Part shown: piece after piece, positions 21,775 to 33,705 of the stretch | Numbering within the stretch: position 1 is the first letter of the stretch | Layout: each line of letters starts with the position of its first letter | Assembly: GCA_018398815.1 (NCBI GenBank) | Contig: CM031601.1 | Span: 13,431,074 to 13,495,073 of the forward strand | Length of the DNA stretch: 64,000 nucleotides | Direction: 5' to 3' | DNA from: Conus ventricosus | Taxonomy: Eukaryota; Mollusca; Gastropoda; Neogastropoda; Conidae | Position numbers and translations under genes: made by a program | Notes under the pieces: model-generated | What the model was told of the DNA's origin: nothing | Databases searched by the model: none | What the model saw: the letters and a program-made list of their open reading frames with translations, nothing else

Positions 21775-22180
21775 ATTTTGTGCCAGCTGGGTGTCTCTAC
21801 TGTGTATTTTGTGCCAGCTGGGTGTCTCTACTGTGTATTTTGTGCCAGCTGGGTGTCTCTACTGTGTATTTTGTGCCAGCTGGGTGTCTCTACTGTGTAT
21901 TTTGTGCCAGCTGGGTGTCTCTACTATGTATTTTGTGCCAGCTGGGTGTCTCTACTGTGTATTTTGTGCCAGCTGGGTGTCTCTACTGTGTATTTTGTGC
22001 CAGCTGGGTGTCTCTACTGTGTATTTTGTGCCAGCTGGGTGTCTCTACTGTGTATTTTGTGCCAGCTGGGTGTCTCTACTGTGTATTTTGTGATCAGCTG
22101 GGTGTCACCACTGTGTATTTTGTACCAGCTGGGCGTCACCACTGTGTATTTTGTACCAGCTGGGCGTCACCACTGTGGTG
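21775..22180. repeat. 31-bp minisatellite
   Basis: About 13 units of TTTTGTGCCAGCTGGGTGTC and TCTACTGTGTA; the last three are variants with CACCACTG. The array runs straight into an old SINE copy. Confidence 0.96.
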
Positions 22181-22185
22181 CTCAT

Positions 22186-22945
22186 TGTGGCTCCAAATCC
22201 ACAGCCACACCCTGGTTTACCCCACTGTAGCCCAGCTGCAGCAATCCTTGAGGAGCAGTCATTATGAAGTCCTCTTGAGGCGTCCCGCTGGTGGAGACAC
22301 TGCCCTGTTTCCCTGAGTTAGTTTGATGGTGTTTGGTAATACCTGTTTTGATCCAACATTTGCAAGACACCCACCTGTTCCTAAGGCCCCCCTTACTGAT
22401 GACTATAATCATATAGTCACAGAGCCAGTGTGAATAAATGACCACCTGGGAAGGACACCATCCAATGACAGTGCCCACTGACTTGTGTGGATACTGATGC
22501 CCATGGCACCAACACACCAAGGAGATGAAATGGAAGCTGAGGTCACCTTGAGGTAAGGCTATGAAGGACTACAGACACTTTGTTCTTATCACGAGGATGA
22601 GGATTACCATGATGCTGTGGAGTTCCACTCTGATCAGAGACTACATGACAAGACTGTACACTGTTATCGTGATGTATGCCAGCATCAGCCAGGCCCAGGA
22701 GGTTCAGACACCTGTAGTGTTGGTCAGGGAACTGGAGCAACAAGCCCAGAGACACGTGGATCAGGTAGATCGAACTGGACTGTGTGATTCAAGTCTTCCC
22801 ATTTGAGGTCATGGCATCTCAACTCTGGGTAGGAAACGGTCGGTGCCAACAAATCCTGAAAGTAAATGGCTGTGAAAGGCGTCAAACCAACAATCCACCT
22901 GCCAGTAACTGGCGATACTAACCACTGAGCCACAGCAGCATTCCT
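22186..22945 (-). mobile_element. Old SINE copy, nearly full length
   Basis: Collinear with the intact SINE at 61778-62625. Shared blocks include CCACAGCCACACC, GGTGGAGACACTGCCC, AGACTACATGAC, CAGACACCTGTAGTGTTGGT, AACTCTGGGTAGGA and a decayed tRNA-like head (ACTAACCACTGAGCCAC) at the right end. Many substitutions and small indels show age. The head lies to the right, so the element is on the minus strand. Confidence 0.85.
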
Positions 22946-23799
22946 TAAATGGTTTTGATCATCATCATCTTCATCAATAGTAGGAATCTTGACTGTTCCT
23001 TTCTTTTGTGTGATCATTTGTCAAGAAACATAGTGTATTGTTCAGTCTGTACTGCATTGGAGTATGTTGTACTGTGATGTGCTGTACTTACATTTGGTAT
23101 TGTCTACAGTTTTGTATTGCATTATCGAGTGCTGTATTTATGACAGCTGTATTGTAAAGCGCTGTACTGTACGGCTGTGTGTTCCAGTGTTGTTATGGGT
23201 TATGCTGTCTTGTATTCTGCTGTTCTTGACAGTGTTCTGTACAGTTTTGTACTACTGCACTATACTATGCACTTCTACCTGCACTGTACAATCATGCACT
23301 GCATCATTGGCTGCACAACATGATAGTATGTGATGAGTCATGGTATGTCCTGTCAAGTAGTGTTGCACTGTGCCGTTTCTGTGATGGATCTCCTCAGCAT
23401 TTTCATCACCCATCTGAAAGATGAACACATGTGCCAGTAAATTGTGTATCACAGTTCCTGAACACCAAGGCTGTATGACATTGGGGTTCTTTGGTCAGAT
23501 GAGGCTTGGGCAGAGAGGAATGGGTTTTCAGGATGTACAATATGGGGTGAAATTTATGTTGTCCCTCAGCTTGATGTCTGCCCACTTGTTTTTGTGTGGC
23601 CATCATCAACTAATCATATGCAGCTTATTTTAATATGTTTAATCTGAGTTTCAGACAACACCGAAACTGTGCTAAACCAAGGATGATTGAAATCATTTGC
23701 TTCCTGTTTATAAGTTTCACAGAAGTTTCATTGGAGGAGATAAATTTGCATGTCTTGGCAGGAACTTGCCAAGAGAATGTTCATTGCAAGGAAATCAGA
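22946..23799. other. Intron sequence, no gene seen
   Basis: A stretch from about 23030 to 23330 is rich in TGTACTG and TGTATTG motifs, a decayed simple repeat. The rest is unique. Confidence 0.5.
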
Positions 23800-24150
23800 A
23801 GTCGGGTCACAACAAGAGCAGGGCATGAAGAACTATGAAATTTTAGATTTCGTGTTTGCATTACCGATGATATCGGACTACCTGACAAGGCTGTATTCTA
23901 GGCCTGTTTTCATGATGATATCCGGGCATCAGCAAAGATTTAAGAGATACAGACACCTGCAGTGTTACTCCGGAAATTTGAGCAGCACTCTCAGAGATCA
24001 TCCATCCGATGGATTTAACTCCACACTATGTTTCCAGTCTTCCCATCTGAGCCCATAGCACTCCCAACATTTGGTGGGAGCTTGCCCAAAGATGCAGCGT
24101 CCTAGTCTGCAGCCAGTGATGCTGGTCACTGGGCTAGTTGGGAGATAAAA
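23800..24150 (-). mobile_element. Partial SINE copy
   Basis: Matches the tRNA-proximal part of the intact SINE: GAGCAGGGCATGAAG, CTACCTGACAAGGCTGTA, GATACAGACACCTGCAGTGT, TTTGAGCAGCACTCTCAGAG. It lacks the distal part and has a poorly preserved head. Same orientation as the other copies. Confidence 0.8.
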
Positions 24151-24284
24151 AGGATTTATCTGAGTAACATGAAATTTGTTTGAGTTAACCTGGTTATTGT
24201 CTTTTTACAGATTCCTGTTAATTAGACTGCAGTGTAAAAGCTGATCTAGCAAGCAGTGCTTTTTTTTTTAAAGTTATGATAAGA

Positions 24285-24520
24285 TACTTTTGACAGTGTG
24301 CAAAGACGTGGCTTTATTTCTTCCAAATATATAGCATTTAGATACTTTTGACTGATTGTGCAGAGAGGTGGTTTTATTTCTTCCAGATATATAGCATTTA
24401 GATACTTTTGACTGATTGTGCAGAGACATGGTTGTATTTCTTCCAAATATATAGTATTTAGATACTTTTGACAGACTGTGCAGAGACTGTGGCTTTATTT
24501 CTTCCAAATAGTGGTATTTT
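24285..24520. repeat. 60-bp minisatellite
   Basis: Four units containing TTTAGATACTTTTGACTGAT, TGTGCAGAGA and TTTATTTCTTCCAAATATAT. Confidence 0.95.
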
Positions 24521-25119
24521 CATGCATATTACCTACACACTTGTACATATACAAGAGCATGCATGCATGCATCACAAGCATGTATGCAACATGTATGCAC
24601 ATCTCGGGCCTCTCAACTTGTTCCTCTGTTTCCATTTGTCTTTCACTCAATGTTAAGGAAGATGCTGCGCTGAATATGTGTTTGAGATGAGCAAAAAGCA
24701 AGGCATGATTCTGACTCTCAGCATTACAATATATGTTTATTTGTCCATTATTATTGTCTTTCACCTACCATGTGTTGTGTGTTGCATTGTATTTTGTACT
24801 AACAAGATCCGCTAATTTCTGTACATGAACCATTGCACTCAGCTTTTCATCTGTAACAGTTAATGTATGGATGGTTGTGAGATTTGGTTAAAGAACTCGG
24901 ATCAGTCTGAATAATGGCTAGTAGCTAGAATGTGAAAAGAGCAAAGGAGTGAAGGGACGAGGAGAGAGGGACCTTAACTGACATCTTATTGTCATCACTG
25001 TTCTTATGTATTACTATAAAGCTGGAACGTCGTTGTCTTTTGGGTGCAAGGGAGGTGACCCTGTCTGTCACCTCGCTGTGTTGACTGTATGATGTGTATT
25101 TCCGTAAAGCTAGATTGAC
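24521..25119. other. Intron sequence, no gene seen
   Basis: Unique AT-rich DNA. Short open frames show no recognisable family. Confidence 0.5.
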
Positions 25120-25332
25120 ATTGTCTTTTTATGCTAGGGACATGCCCAATCCCTCATCTTACTGCGTTCAATTGTCTTTTTTATGCTAGGGACACGCCCC
25201 AATCCCTCATCTTACTACATTCAATTGTCTCTTTTATGCTAGGGACACGCCCAATCCCTCATCTTTCAACATTCAGTTGTCTCTTTTATGCTAGGGACAC
25301 GCCCCAATCCCTCATCTTACTGCATTCAATGC
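25120..25332. repeat. 53-bp minisatellite
   Basis: Four units containing TTTTATGCTAGGGACACGCC and CAATCCCTCATCTTACTRCA. Confidence 0.93.
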
Positions 25333-25439
25333 ACGTATGTATTCTCACAAAGCTGAATTGCCATTCTCTTTTGGATGCAAGGGAGGCGACCTGTTTTCAC
25401 TTTATTTCTGTGGTACCAAAAAGCTGGATTGTCATGATC

Positions 25440-26020
25440 TTTGGCTTGCAAGGGAGGTGATTCTTTCCTTAGTGGATTCACAAGGGAGGTGATTCTTTCC
25501 TTTGTGTATTCAGCAAGGGAGGTGATTCTTTCCTTTGTGTATTCAGCAAGGGAGGTGATTTTTCCTTAGTGATTCAGCAAGGGAGGTGATCTTTCCTTAG
25601 TGGATTCAGCAAGGAGGTGATTCTTTCTTGTGTATTCAGCAAGGGAGGTGATTCTTTCTTTGTGTATTCAGCAAGGGAGGTGATTCTTTCCTTTGTGTAT
25701 TCAGCAAGGGAGGTGACTCTTTCCTTAGTGGATTCGCAGGGGGTGACTTTAGTGGATTCAGCAAGGGAGGTGATTTTTTCCATAGTGGATTCAGCAAGGG
25801 GGGTGATTCTTTCCTTAGTGTATTCAGCATGGGAGGTGACTCTTTCCTGAGTGTATCCAGCAAGGGAGGTGACTCTTTCCTGAGTGTATCCAGCAAGGGG
25901 GTGACTCTTTCCTGTAGTGTATCAGCAAGGGGGTGATCTTTCCTGAGTGTATCCAGCAAGGGGGGTGATTCTTTCCTTAGTGTATTCAGCAAGGGAGGTG
26001 ATCTTTCCTTAGTGTATGCA
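25440..26020. repeat. 33-bp minisatellite
   Basis: About 17 units of GATTCTTTCCTTTGTGTATT and CAGCAAGGGAGGT. Single-base losses are frequent in units near 25560-25620 and 25735-25935. Related single units continue, degenerate, on both sides. Confidence 0.95.
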
Positions 26021-27071
26021 CTGTATGTATGCCTTACCCATGAAGTTGGATTGTCAGTGGCTTTGGATGAAAGGGAGGTGACTCTACATTTCATCTTAAG
26101 TGTATTCACTTTGTGTACCTGTTCTCATAAAGCCGAATTGTTAGTGTCTTTTGGATTCAAGTGAGGTGACCTTGTCCTTTATCTTGCTATAGTCACTGGG
26201 TGGACATTGTCTTTGGGATTCAAAGAGATGGCCATGTCCTTCCTCTTGCCCTATTCACAGTATGAATACATATGTATCTATAGAGAGAGCATGAGAGATA
26301 GAGATATGTTCCTATAACCTAAGCAGTCACTGGGGGAGGTAATTGTTAAAGACCTCACTTTCTCTCAGGGCCAGTTTTGGGAGGGTGGTCCCATCGTTCA
26401 TTGCTTTACCTGCCTTGTTTCTGGGGACAGATACCCATTCACACATGGGATGGACTAGGATGGAATGTTCAAGCCAGGGCACAAACCTGGTAACCTTCCT
26501 CAGTTGTGTGTGACCACGATTTTAGGGAGTGTGGCCTCCAGTCATTCCTGTTTCCCATCTCCATTCATTCACTAAACAAAAAAGGTAAACATATAAGCAT
26601 TAGCTTGTTGATGTTCAAATTTTCACATTTTTGGAAAGCTACGTGATTGTAAAGTGGAAAGTAAATGTACTTAAACCAGGTAAACATGGTCGACTGTCAA
26701 CTAAATGCTCGACTTGGGTCAGTGTTTGTTTTCAAACAACTGTGTGTCTGATGGGTGTTTGTTTCAGTGTGTATGTGAAAAAAGAAGAGTGGGGCTTTTT
26801 TTTTTATTTGTCAATAGATATAAGAATAAAGGCATATTGATTTTCGACCTTTTTATTGTGAGAAAGATTGTGAGTACATGTTTATGTTCATATCACCTGC
26901 TTACTCACAACTGGTTACTCGTGCCCGCTGTTGAAAGCAGTGATGGTTTTGCTGTGTGGGCCAGTGACGTTGCCAGACTTGTCATTCCAGGGTGCCAGTG
27001 GAGAGGTGTGGCCATGCAGAGTGCAGGGGGCCAACGGCATGACTAACCCACTGGCTTTTGTTGTTGTGTAG
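26021..27071. other. Intron sequence, no gene; possible old repeat
   Basis: Unique DNA with a moderately GC stretch (about 26360-26550) that may be an old interspersed repeat of unknown class. It ends in TTTTGTTGTTGTGTAG, the acceptor of the next exon. Confidence 0.5.
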
Positions 27072-27394
27072 TGTCTGCAGAGTGGAAGGGTCAGGGGGCG
27101 TGCTCCGATCCCACCTTGGCCCCCCAGGCAGGGGGCGAATTGCTGTCTGGCATGTCACCGTCCCCACCCAGCCCCAACCTAGCTCCCTCTGCTTTCACCA
27201 CAAACACCGCCACCACCACCACCACTTCCGTTTCTTCCTCTCTGGCTACTAATGTTGCTTCTGAGCAGTGTCTTGTCCGCCCCGGCCCCACCCCCATCCC
27301 GCTTCCTTCCCGCCCAACTCTGAAGACCCCAGCCCAGCCGCTCTGCGCTTCAGGGGCAGTGTCATCGCCATCACCATGCTTCAGCATCGAACAG
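27072..27394 (+). CDS. ADCY9: ADCY9-like adenylyl cyclase, internal exon (Ser/Pro/Thr-rich C1b), 3' end uncertain
   Basis: The exon follows TTTTGTTGTTGTGTAG and enters at phase 1, matching the 19793-19889 exon. It reads VSAEWKGQGACSDPTLAPQA, then a Gly/Ser/Pro-rich run with a poly-Thr stretch (TTNTATTTTTSV) and many prolines. Marked C-rich, GC-rich base composition against AT-rich flanks supports coding. This low-complexity region is C1b. The end is placed at CAG/GTTGAC (27395), which leaves phase 0. The frame actually stays open to 27517, and another donor-like GTGACT at 27468 would leave phase 1, as the 50635 exon needs. Neither donor is strong. Conserved C1b residues just before the second membrane block are not found here, so a further exon may be missing. 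Confidence 0.6.
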
Positions 27395-28544
27395 GTTGAC
27401 CTCCCCTTCTTCTTCCGCCCCTTCCCACTCCCTCCTTCCTGCTTGGTTCTTCGCCTTTTACGCTTCAGTGACTCCGTCTGCACTTGTGTACAGTATCGGT
27501 GTGGCCTTGATGCATGAATGGACACACACAGCTCCTGTTGGTCACTGGGTCTGGTTCATCATTTGTTCATTTTATTTATTTGTTTTGTGTGTCGCTTTTT
27601 TTTTTTTTTTTTTGTCCTTGTCAGCTGCACAAGTGGTGTGAATGTCAGCTAAGCGGATAAGCCTGCATGGTTGGTAGGGTGGCACTGTTGGTTGGTCTGT
27701 GGCTATTTTTTTAAACAAATTTCTGTCAGATTTTCTGTGGTTTTTCTCATGTCAAGAGTGTGCAGGCTGACTGAGATCTGTGAAGATGTGGTTAGACACA
27801 GGGGCATGTATGACATTGTGGTCAGACACAGGGGCATGTGTGACATTTGTGGTTACTATGGCTGCATAGAGTCCGTGTTGCATGGAGAGGATAAGGTACT
27901 ATTGACAAAGAAACCTTTTCAGATGGACAAGACATGGTGTTTTAAAATTACTGTGTATGCTGGTCTCTCTGTATAGTAGAAGTGCTATGGATTATTTTTT
28001 TTTGGTGATAAAACCACGAAACGGTTTTCCCAGTTTATGCACTTTTGTAACATAAAAGAAATTTTCTGGGCGATATGTGGATGTTACGTGCATATTCTGT
28101 AACATAGGAGACATCAGCTGGACACAGTGCCCTCATTTGTTTTCTCTCACAAAGAGAAAAGCAGGCGGATATTCTACACACGTTTGCCCAACGAATAACT
28201 TGGTATCTGTTCTTATCCATGGTCTTGGTTCTAATCTGTTGTCTTTGTTTTATCTGTTCTAATCTGTTGCCTTTGTTCTTATCTGTGATTTTTGTTTTTA
28301 CTGTTTTCTTTGTTCTTATGTGTGGTTTCTGTTGGTATCTGTGATCTTTGTTTTTACTGTTATCTTTGTTCTTATCTTATGTGTGGTTTTTGTTCTTATG
28401 TTTAGTCTTTGCCCCAATATGTAGTTTTTTTTGTCCTCATCTTTGTTCTTTGTTCTTATCTCTGGTCTTTGCTCTGATCTGAAAAATAAAAAGACAATTG
28501 TAGTGTGCTGTAGTATGTCGTGCCGTTGGTCTGTGACCCCTTCC
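27395..28544. other. Intron start, T-rich degenerate repeat
   Basis: No confident gene. A decayed tandem pattern of CTTTGTTCTTATCTGTGGT type covers about 28190-28480. A 101-codon open frame near 27671 has no recognised homology and holds a small internal duplication. Confidence 0.5.
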
Positions 28545-28580
28545 CCCACCCTCTTTTTCTCTCTTACTACAGGTGAGCAA
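28545..28580 (+). promoter_or_regulatory. Candidate recursive splice site (best of three)
   Basis: A long pyrimidine tract (CACCCTCTTTTTCTCTCTTA) leads to CTACAG ending at 28572, immediately followed by GTGAGC at 28573. This is a strong acceptor abutting a strong donor on the gene strand, about 1.2 kb into the roughly 23-kb intron before the 50635 exon. Ratchet points of this form occur in long animal introns; function here is inference. Confidence 0.4.
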
Positions 28581-28689
28581 GATTTCATTCTGTTTCGTTT
28601 ATCTTATTCTGTCTTTGTTTTTCTTTCCTGCTGCATCAGAAAGCTATTACTAATTAAAATTTGGAAAGAGAGGGGGTTAGTTACCACCA

Positions 28690-28800
28690 AGGACACAGAC
28701 AGAGTACAGGACTAGACACAATACATTTTGACCTCTTGGGTCTTCTTCAGGTGAAAACAAATAACAGGACAGTGACAAGAAGAACATGTAGCCACTTAGC
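28690..28800 (-). repeat. Divergent single copy of the foldback-element motif
   Basis: On the minus strand the motif reads CCTGAAGAAGACCCAAGAGG then TCAAAA (28725-28751), followed by GTGTCTAGTCCTGTACTCTG. It resembles one arm of the foldback at 49545-49957 (CTGAAGAAGACCTAAGAGGT then CGAAAC), with CACTTAGCTTTG nearby in both. Confidence 0.6.
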
Positions 28801-28830
28801 TTTGCTTCTCCTGTTCATCTCCAAATACTA

Positions 28831-29959
28831 ATTAATTAAAGAAAGTGAGTCGACTCTAATATCTTCAAGATGGAGCTGGTCCCAGATTAGAATTTCATGT
28901 AAGACTTTTAAGAAGAATATTGCCCTACTACCTTGTCTTTTTTATCAGCTAGCATACCAAATTACCAAATGATTTTTATGCGAAACTACCAAATAATTCT
29001 TTTTAATGCGACAGCTTAATGTATGAAAGTAGATTAGTTTTTAAAAAAATATAGATTACTGTTTTAAAAAAGTAAAGACGCATAGAGAAAAACTGAAAAT
29101 CACAAATTGTGTTAAGTTTTGTATTGAAATATCATAATGAATTGTGATGCGCATGTGTCTGTCTGTGTATTGTTGATGTTTGCACCTGATCACTATGGTC
29201 TCTCACATTCACCTCAGACTCCATAATCAGTCCAAACAGTGATGGTAACACACCGCTTCTTGGTCACCCAAGGCAAAAGTCACATCACAGTGTTTCCAGG
29301 AGATATACCCATTCCAAAGAAGCCCATACAATCAAGAGTTGTGAATATTTCAAAACTTTCTGATTGGGCATTTCACACAATAAAATACTCCCAGTAAAAT
29401 GCCATGTATTTGAGTTTTTGCACTGCACTATCAAGTGTTCATGTGGTGCCCAAAGTTTATCAGCGAGATTAGCCTGCTTGGTTTTTGGTGCCTGCTTCAT
29501 GCAGTCTTCAGGATCATGTCCGGAGCTTCAAATCACATGGAATGAATTGTAGAAACATGACACGGTCCTGCCCAGTTTCTGACATGAAATGCAAGGAATG
29601 CATTTCGCCAGAATAGAGCACATTGTGAAACGAGTTCATTGGTCAAATAGGTTTTGAACCTACTTCTTGCAAAATTAAAGTCAGACAGGAAACAAGGTGC
29701 TGCATACTTATTTCAACATGAAATGCTGTTTTGCAAATTCCTTGTAACATAGCCCAAACACATTACAAATGAAGTATGATTCTATTTCAAGCCTTGCAGT
29801 ACAGTCCACACGGATGTCTTGGTAATTGTGATTGAGTGGATTATGCCATGGCTGCTAAATCATCCAATCGTGTTATAACTGTTATTCATTAATTTTGCCC
29901 ATGTTAAAATGTTTTGAAACATTTTTGCTAGGATCAGGACACATATCCAATGGCTGCTG
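28831..29959. other. Intron sequence, no gene seen
   Basis: AT-rich unique DNA. No repeats longer than short homopolymers and no recognised protein. Confidence 0.5.
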
Positions 29960-30420
29960 CCAGAGCTGAAGCAGGGGGCTGAAAATGCTGCGTCTTAGTG
30001 GTCAGCCCTTCCCCCAAACCAGTATGGAAACAGTGCTGTGTCTTAGTGATCTGCCCTTCCCCCAAACCAGTATGGAAACAATGCTGTGTCTTAGGGGTCA
30101 GCCCTTCCCCCAAACCAGTATGGAAACGGTGCTGTGTCTTAGTGATCAGCCCTTCCCCCAAACCAGTATGGAAACAATGCTGTGTCTTAGTGATCAGCCC
30201 TTGCCCCAAACCCGTATGGAAACAAGCTGTGTCTTAGTGATCAGCCCTTCCCCCAAACCAGTATGGAAACAATGCTGTGTCTTAGTGATCAGCCCTTGCC
30301 CCAAACCAGTATGGAAACAATGCTGTGTCTTAGTGATCAGCCCTTCCCCCAAACCAGTATGGAAACAATGCTGCGTCTTGGTGATCAGCCCTTCCCCCAA
30401 ACCAGTTTGGAAACAAAACG
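29960..30420. repeat. 48-bp minisatellite
   Basis: About nine units of CCCTTCCCCCAAACCAGTAT and GGAAACAATGCTGTGTCTTA. The period is a multiple of three, so long spurious frames appear on both strands. Confidence 0.96.
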
Positions 30421-31215
30421 TAGTTGCTTTGATGGTTGGATTTAGGTGGATGGATAATGGAAAGTTAGGGGACATGCGAGGAGTGCTTGTTGAGACATTC
30501 AGTGTTGTGAAATGTTTTCCTTTTGATTTAATTCCTATTGAAATAATGATCATAGGATAGTCTTGGCATTGCATTGGAGTTGGTTATGAAGGTTGTAACC
30601 TTAGCTGAAAGCAAATAAAAAGATATGTTTGTACAAGCCTTTGGTCCATTTGAATAGATGAGAGCATTGTTACTCAGATGCTCAAATGTCCCTTTGTTTG
30701 GCATTAAATCGGTGAGAGGGGGCTTGGGGGGGGGGGGGGGGAGGGAGGAAGGGTCAATTCTTGATTTTTTTATTTATTTTATTTCTGCAAAAGTAGCAAT
30801 GCTTTCAGATTTTTTTTAAATGAATCTTTGTTTTCTGAAAGTAGGTAGTTGGTAGGAATGTTTGTATGTTATGTTGTGTATCCAGGCCTGTATCTGTGAT
30901 ACTTATGAGCACAACATTTGTAAACTTGGCTTTTTTCCATTCTTCAGCATTCAAGAGCCCTCGAGATTTCAGCGCGTGATGACATGGTTTTTGAGTCGCT
31001 GAGATTTGAGGGAAAATCAGCTGTCTGGCTGTTCCAGTCACAAGATTTCTTAGAATTATACATATCTTTTAGGAGGTTGTGGATAGCCTTACCTAAATGG
31101 ATTCTGAACCGATGAAATGTTTCGAGGCATTTGTATTTTATCTGAAAAAAGCTTCTAACTTCAAATATGACTTACAGAGCCACAAAGCCACAGGTGTACA
31201 TGGGCCATGCTTCTG
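30421..31215. other. Intron sequence, no gene; poly-G tract
   Basis: A G run near 30727-30740. No coding signal. Confidence 0.5.
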
Positions 31216-31530
31216 TTAACCCTCTTGCATTTGTTTCGCCCATATCCGGCCGCTCTGTTTGTCTCCCCTGGTGTTCATTACGGCCACAACCGGCCGCATG
31301 TGCCATGTTACTTTCCCTTACACATGCGGCCTTGTTTAAGCCAAGGCTCCCCAAAACAAATGGGTATCCCTGAGAGGTGTCCAATGAAATCTTAGCAGTA
31401 GTATGGGGTGTGGGAAACGATTCATTCAAAAGACTAGGGTCATGAACTGACCGCATTCCATTGATTTCTCAAAAAATATGAATACTAGGAGCAGCTTTGG
31501 GCTTGAAAATGCAAATGCAAGAGGGTTTAA
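31216..31530. mobile_element. piggyBac-like MITE
   Basis: A segment of about 306 bp bounded by TTAA (31216-31219 and 31527-31530), with perfect 14-bp inverted termini CCCTCTTGCATTTG (31220-31233) and CAAATGCAAGAGGG (31512-31525). TTAA target sites and termini opening with CCC are hallmarks of piggyBac transposons. One extra T lies between the right terminus and TTAA. There is no transposase ORF, so it is non-autonomous. The interior holds two further CGGCCG-containing blocks. Confidence 0.72.
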
Positions 31531-31804
31531 CCTAATTGCCAGCTGATTTTGCGTAACATTTCTCAACTACAAACTTTTATTGAAAATTCAAATCTTTTTT
31601 TCTTTTTTTAAATCACCCAACCATTTTTACATGGATGCCACATCAAATTTTGGGTAGAGATCAATAAGTGGATGTAGCTTCCGGTTAATGTGTTTGGTTT
31701 TTGTGTTGATCATGTTTATAACTGACCGTAACTGTCACATTTCCTTCACAGTTAATGTGGAATTCATCCACAATCCCAAAATTGACTGGTCTTCTAACAG
31801 TTTG

Positions 31805-32130
31805 CTGCTGAAGTCTGCAGTGAGAGCACCTGCACAAGTGTAGTCTGAACAGTTCTGTGAGCCATACTTGACCAGAGCAACTGCACCAGTGTCGTCTGAA
31901 CAGTTGTCTGAGCCATTCTGGTCAGTTGGGCAGCAGTATGGTCTGAACAGTTCTGTGAGCGTTCTGGTCAGTTGGGCAGCAGTATGGTCTGAACAGTTCT
32001 GTGAGCCATTCTGGTCAGTGGGCAGCAGTATGGTCTGAACAGTTCTGTGAGCCGTTCTGGTCAGTTGGGCAGCAGTATGGTCTGAACAGTTCTGTGAGCA
32101 TTCTGGTCAGTTGGGCAGCACTGTAGAACT
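31805..32130. repeat. 47-bp minisatellite
   Basis: About six units containing TTCTGGTCAGTTGGGCAGCA and GTATGGTCTGAACAGTTCTG; the first units are more diverged. Confidence 0.93.
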
Positions 32131-33536
32131 TGTCCCAGCCATGGTGAATGGGGGACCATCTCTTATCACTGACACTCATTGTGGTGCTCATGTCCCTTTT
32201 TTCTTTTTTTTTTCTAAGAGGCAAATGAAAGCAGTGTCACAGTGGTGCAAACTTAGCCAAACACTGCTGACCTCGAACTTTATGTCTTAGCTCTGAGAAC
32301 TTTCCAAACATCCTGTAAGGAGCGAAAGCAAGAGGGGTGGAGAAAGGCAGATGGGTAGTTAAGTGGGGTATGGCAGACATTTAGAATAGGGAGAATTGTA
32401 GTTTAAAGATTATAACCTAAACAAGTTCCATCTTGTTTTCTGATATTCTTTGCCATTTCTTAAGGTTTCAAGTTGTGCCAAGTACAAAAATCTTTTTGTT
32501 TATTTCCTTTAGTTTAACTATGCAAAATCTGCTGCCACTTTTTAAGGCTTCGTGCTAAAAGTATTGTGGGAAGTACACCAGGAAGCTATATGTGTGCAGT
32601 AGACCGGATCCATTTTACAGATACAGCTGTTGACATTATTTTTGTTTACTACTGATGTTTACCACTGCCGCTAGTCTGCAGTTTGGTGTTTGGTGTGTTC
32701 ATGGTTCAGACCAGTCTTTGTAGGAAGGAGTGTTGTCTTCATGGTTAAGTCCCTTGTTGTCTTCATGGTTTAGCCCCTTGTTTGCAAGCAATATGTTAGC
32801 AGGAACTTCTTACCCGTCCTTTTCATTGTTACAGCAAGACAGCTAAAGGGAAACAACCCAAATAGGGGTATCATGCTTTAAAGAAAATTCTGCAGGGATT
32901 GCTCCCCTTGATGTGTGGCGACATGATGGGCCAGCATTCTGTTGTCTTAAAAAAAAAAAAAAAGTTTACTCTTGGAACTTCATATGAAACCTGCAGTTGA
33001 CTCTTCTGACAAAGAAGTCAAGAGCAGATTTATCTTTGCTTTCTTAGAGCTGAAGTTTCTTGCCTTGAAATAAGTTTAGAGAGGCAAGTTTCCTGTGACC
33101 AAGTTAGCAGTACTGCATGTACGCTACATGTATTCTCTCTCTCTCTCTCTCTCTTGCTTCCCTCCTCGCTCCCTCTCTCTCTCTGTATTTGTAAGTGGCG
33201 TGTGTGCGTGTTTTTGTGTGTGTTTGCATGTATACACGCGTGCGTGCATGCATGTGTGTGTGTTTGCACGCATGCATGTGTGTGCACGTGCGTGTGTGAA
33301 AATGAACACCAAAATGTTCTTAAATCAGAACTATATGTAACAATTTTCTGGGCTTCATGGTGGAACACCAGTTTCCTATTTTTTGTGGAATGGAGAACAG
33401 ATCCTTCAAATGGCGTCCACTCTAAGTATGCAGGCATCTCCATCATTGATGTTAGACCCCAAAATAACATGCACACACACCCTGTCTTAAAGAAGACACA
33501 CTTTGCAGGCTTCTGAAGGAAAAAATGCAAACAATA
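32131..33536. other. Intron sequence with CT and GT/CA simple repeats
   Basis: A CT-rich microsatellite at about 33134-33186 and GTGT/GCATGC repeats at about 33198-33300. No gene recognised. Confidence 0.55.
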
Positions 33537-33705
33537 ATGAGTGACTGTCTGAATGACATGCCCGACAGTGCCGACTGTCTAAATGACATGCGGACAGTGC
33601 CGACTGTCTGAATGACATGCCCGACAGTGCTGACTGTCTAAATGACCTGCCGGACAGTGCCAACTGTCTAAATGACATGCCCGACAGTGCCGACTGAAAT
33701 TGAAT
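33537..33705. repeat. 30-bp minisatellite
   Basis: Five units of GACTGTCTAAATGACATGCC and CGACAGTGCC. Confidence 0.95.

Noticed and set aside
21729..22316. Open frames of up to 195 codons in three plus frames
   Set aside because: They are a 31-bp minisatellite running into SINE sequence.
27671..27976. A 101-codon plus-strand open frame
   Set aside because: No recognised family; composition and an internal duplication suggest chance in intron DNA.
31752..31819. Possible 68-nt exon with a good acceptor (TTTCCTTCACAG) and donor (GTGAGA)
   Set aside because: The only open frame enters at phase 1 and leaves at phase 0, which does not lead into the phase-1 last exon, and no homology is visible.
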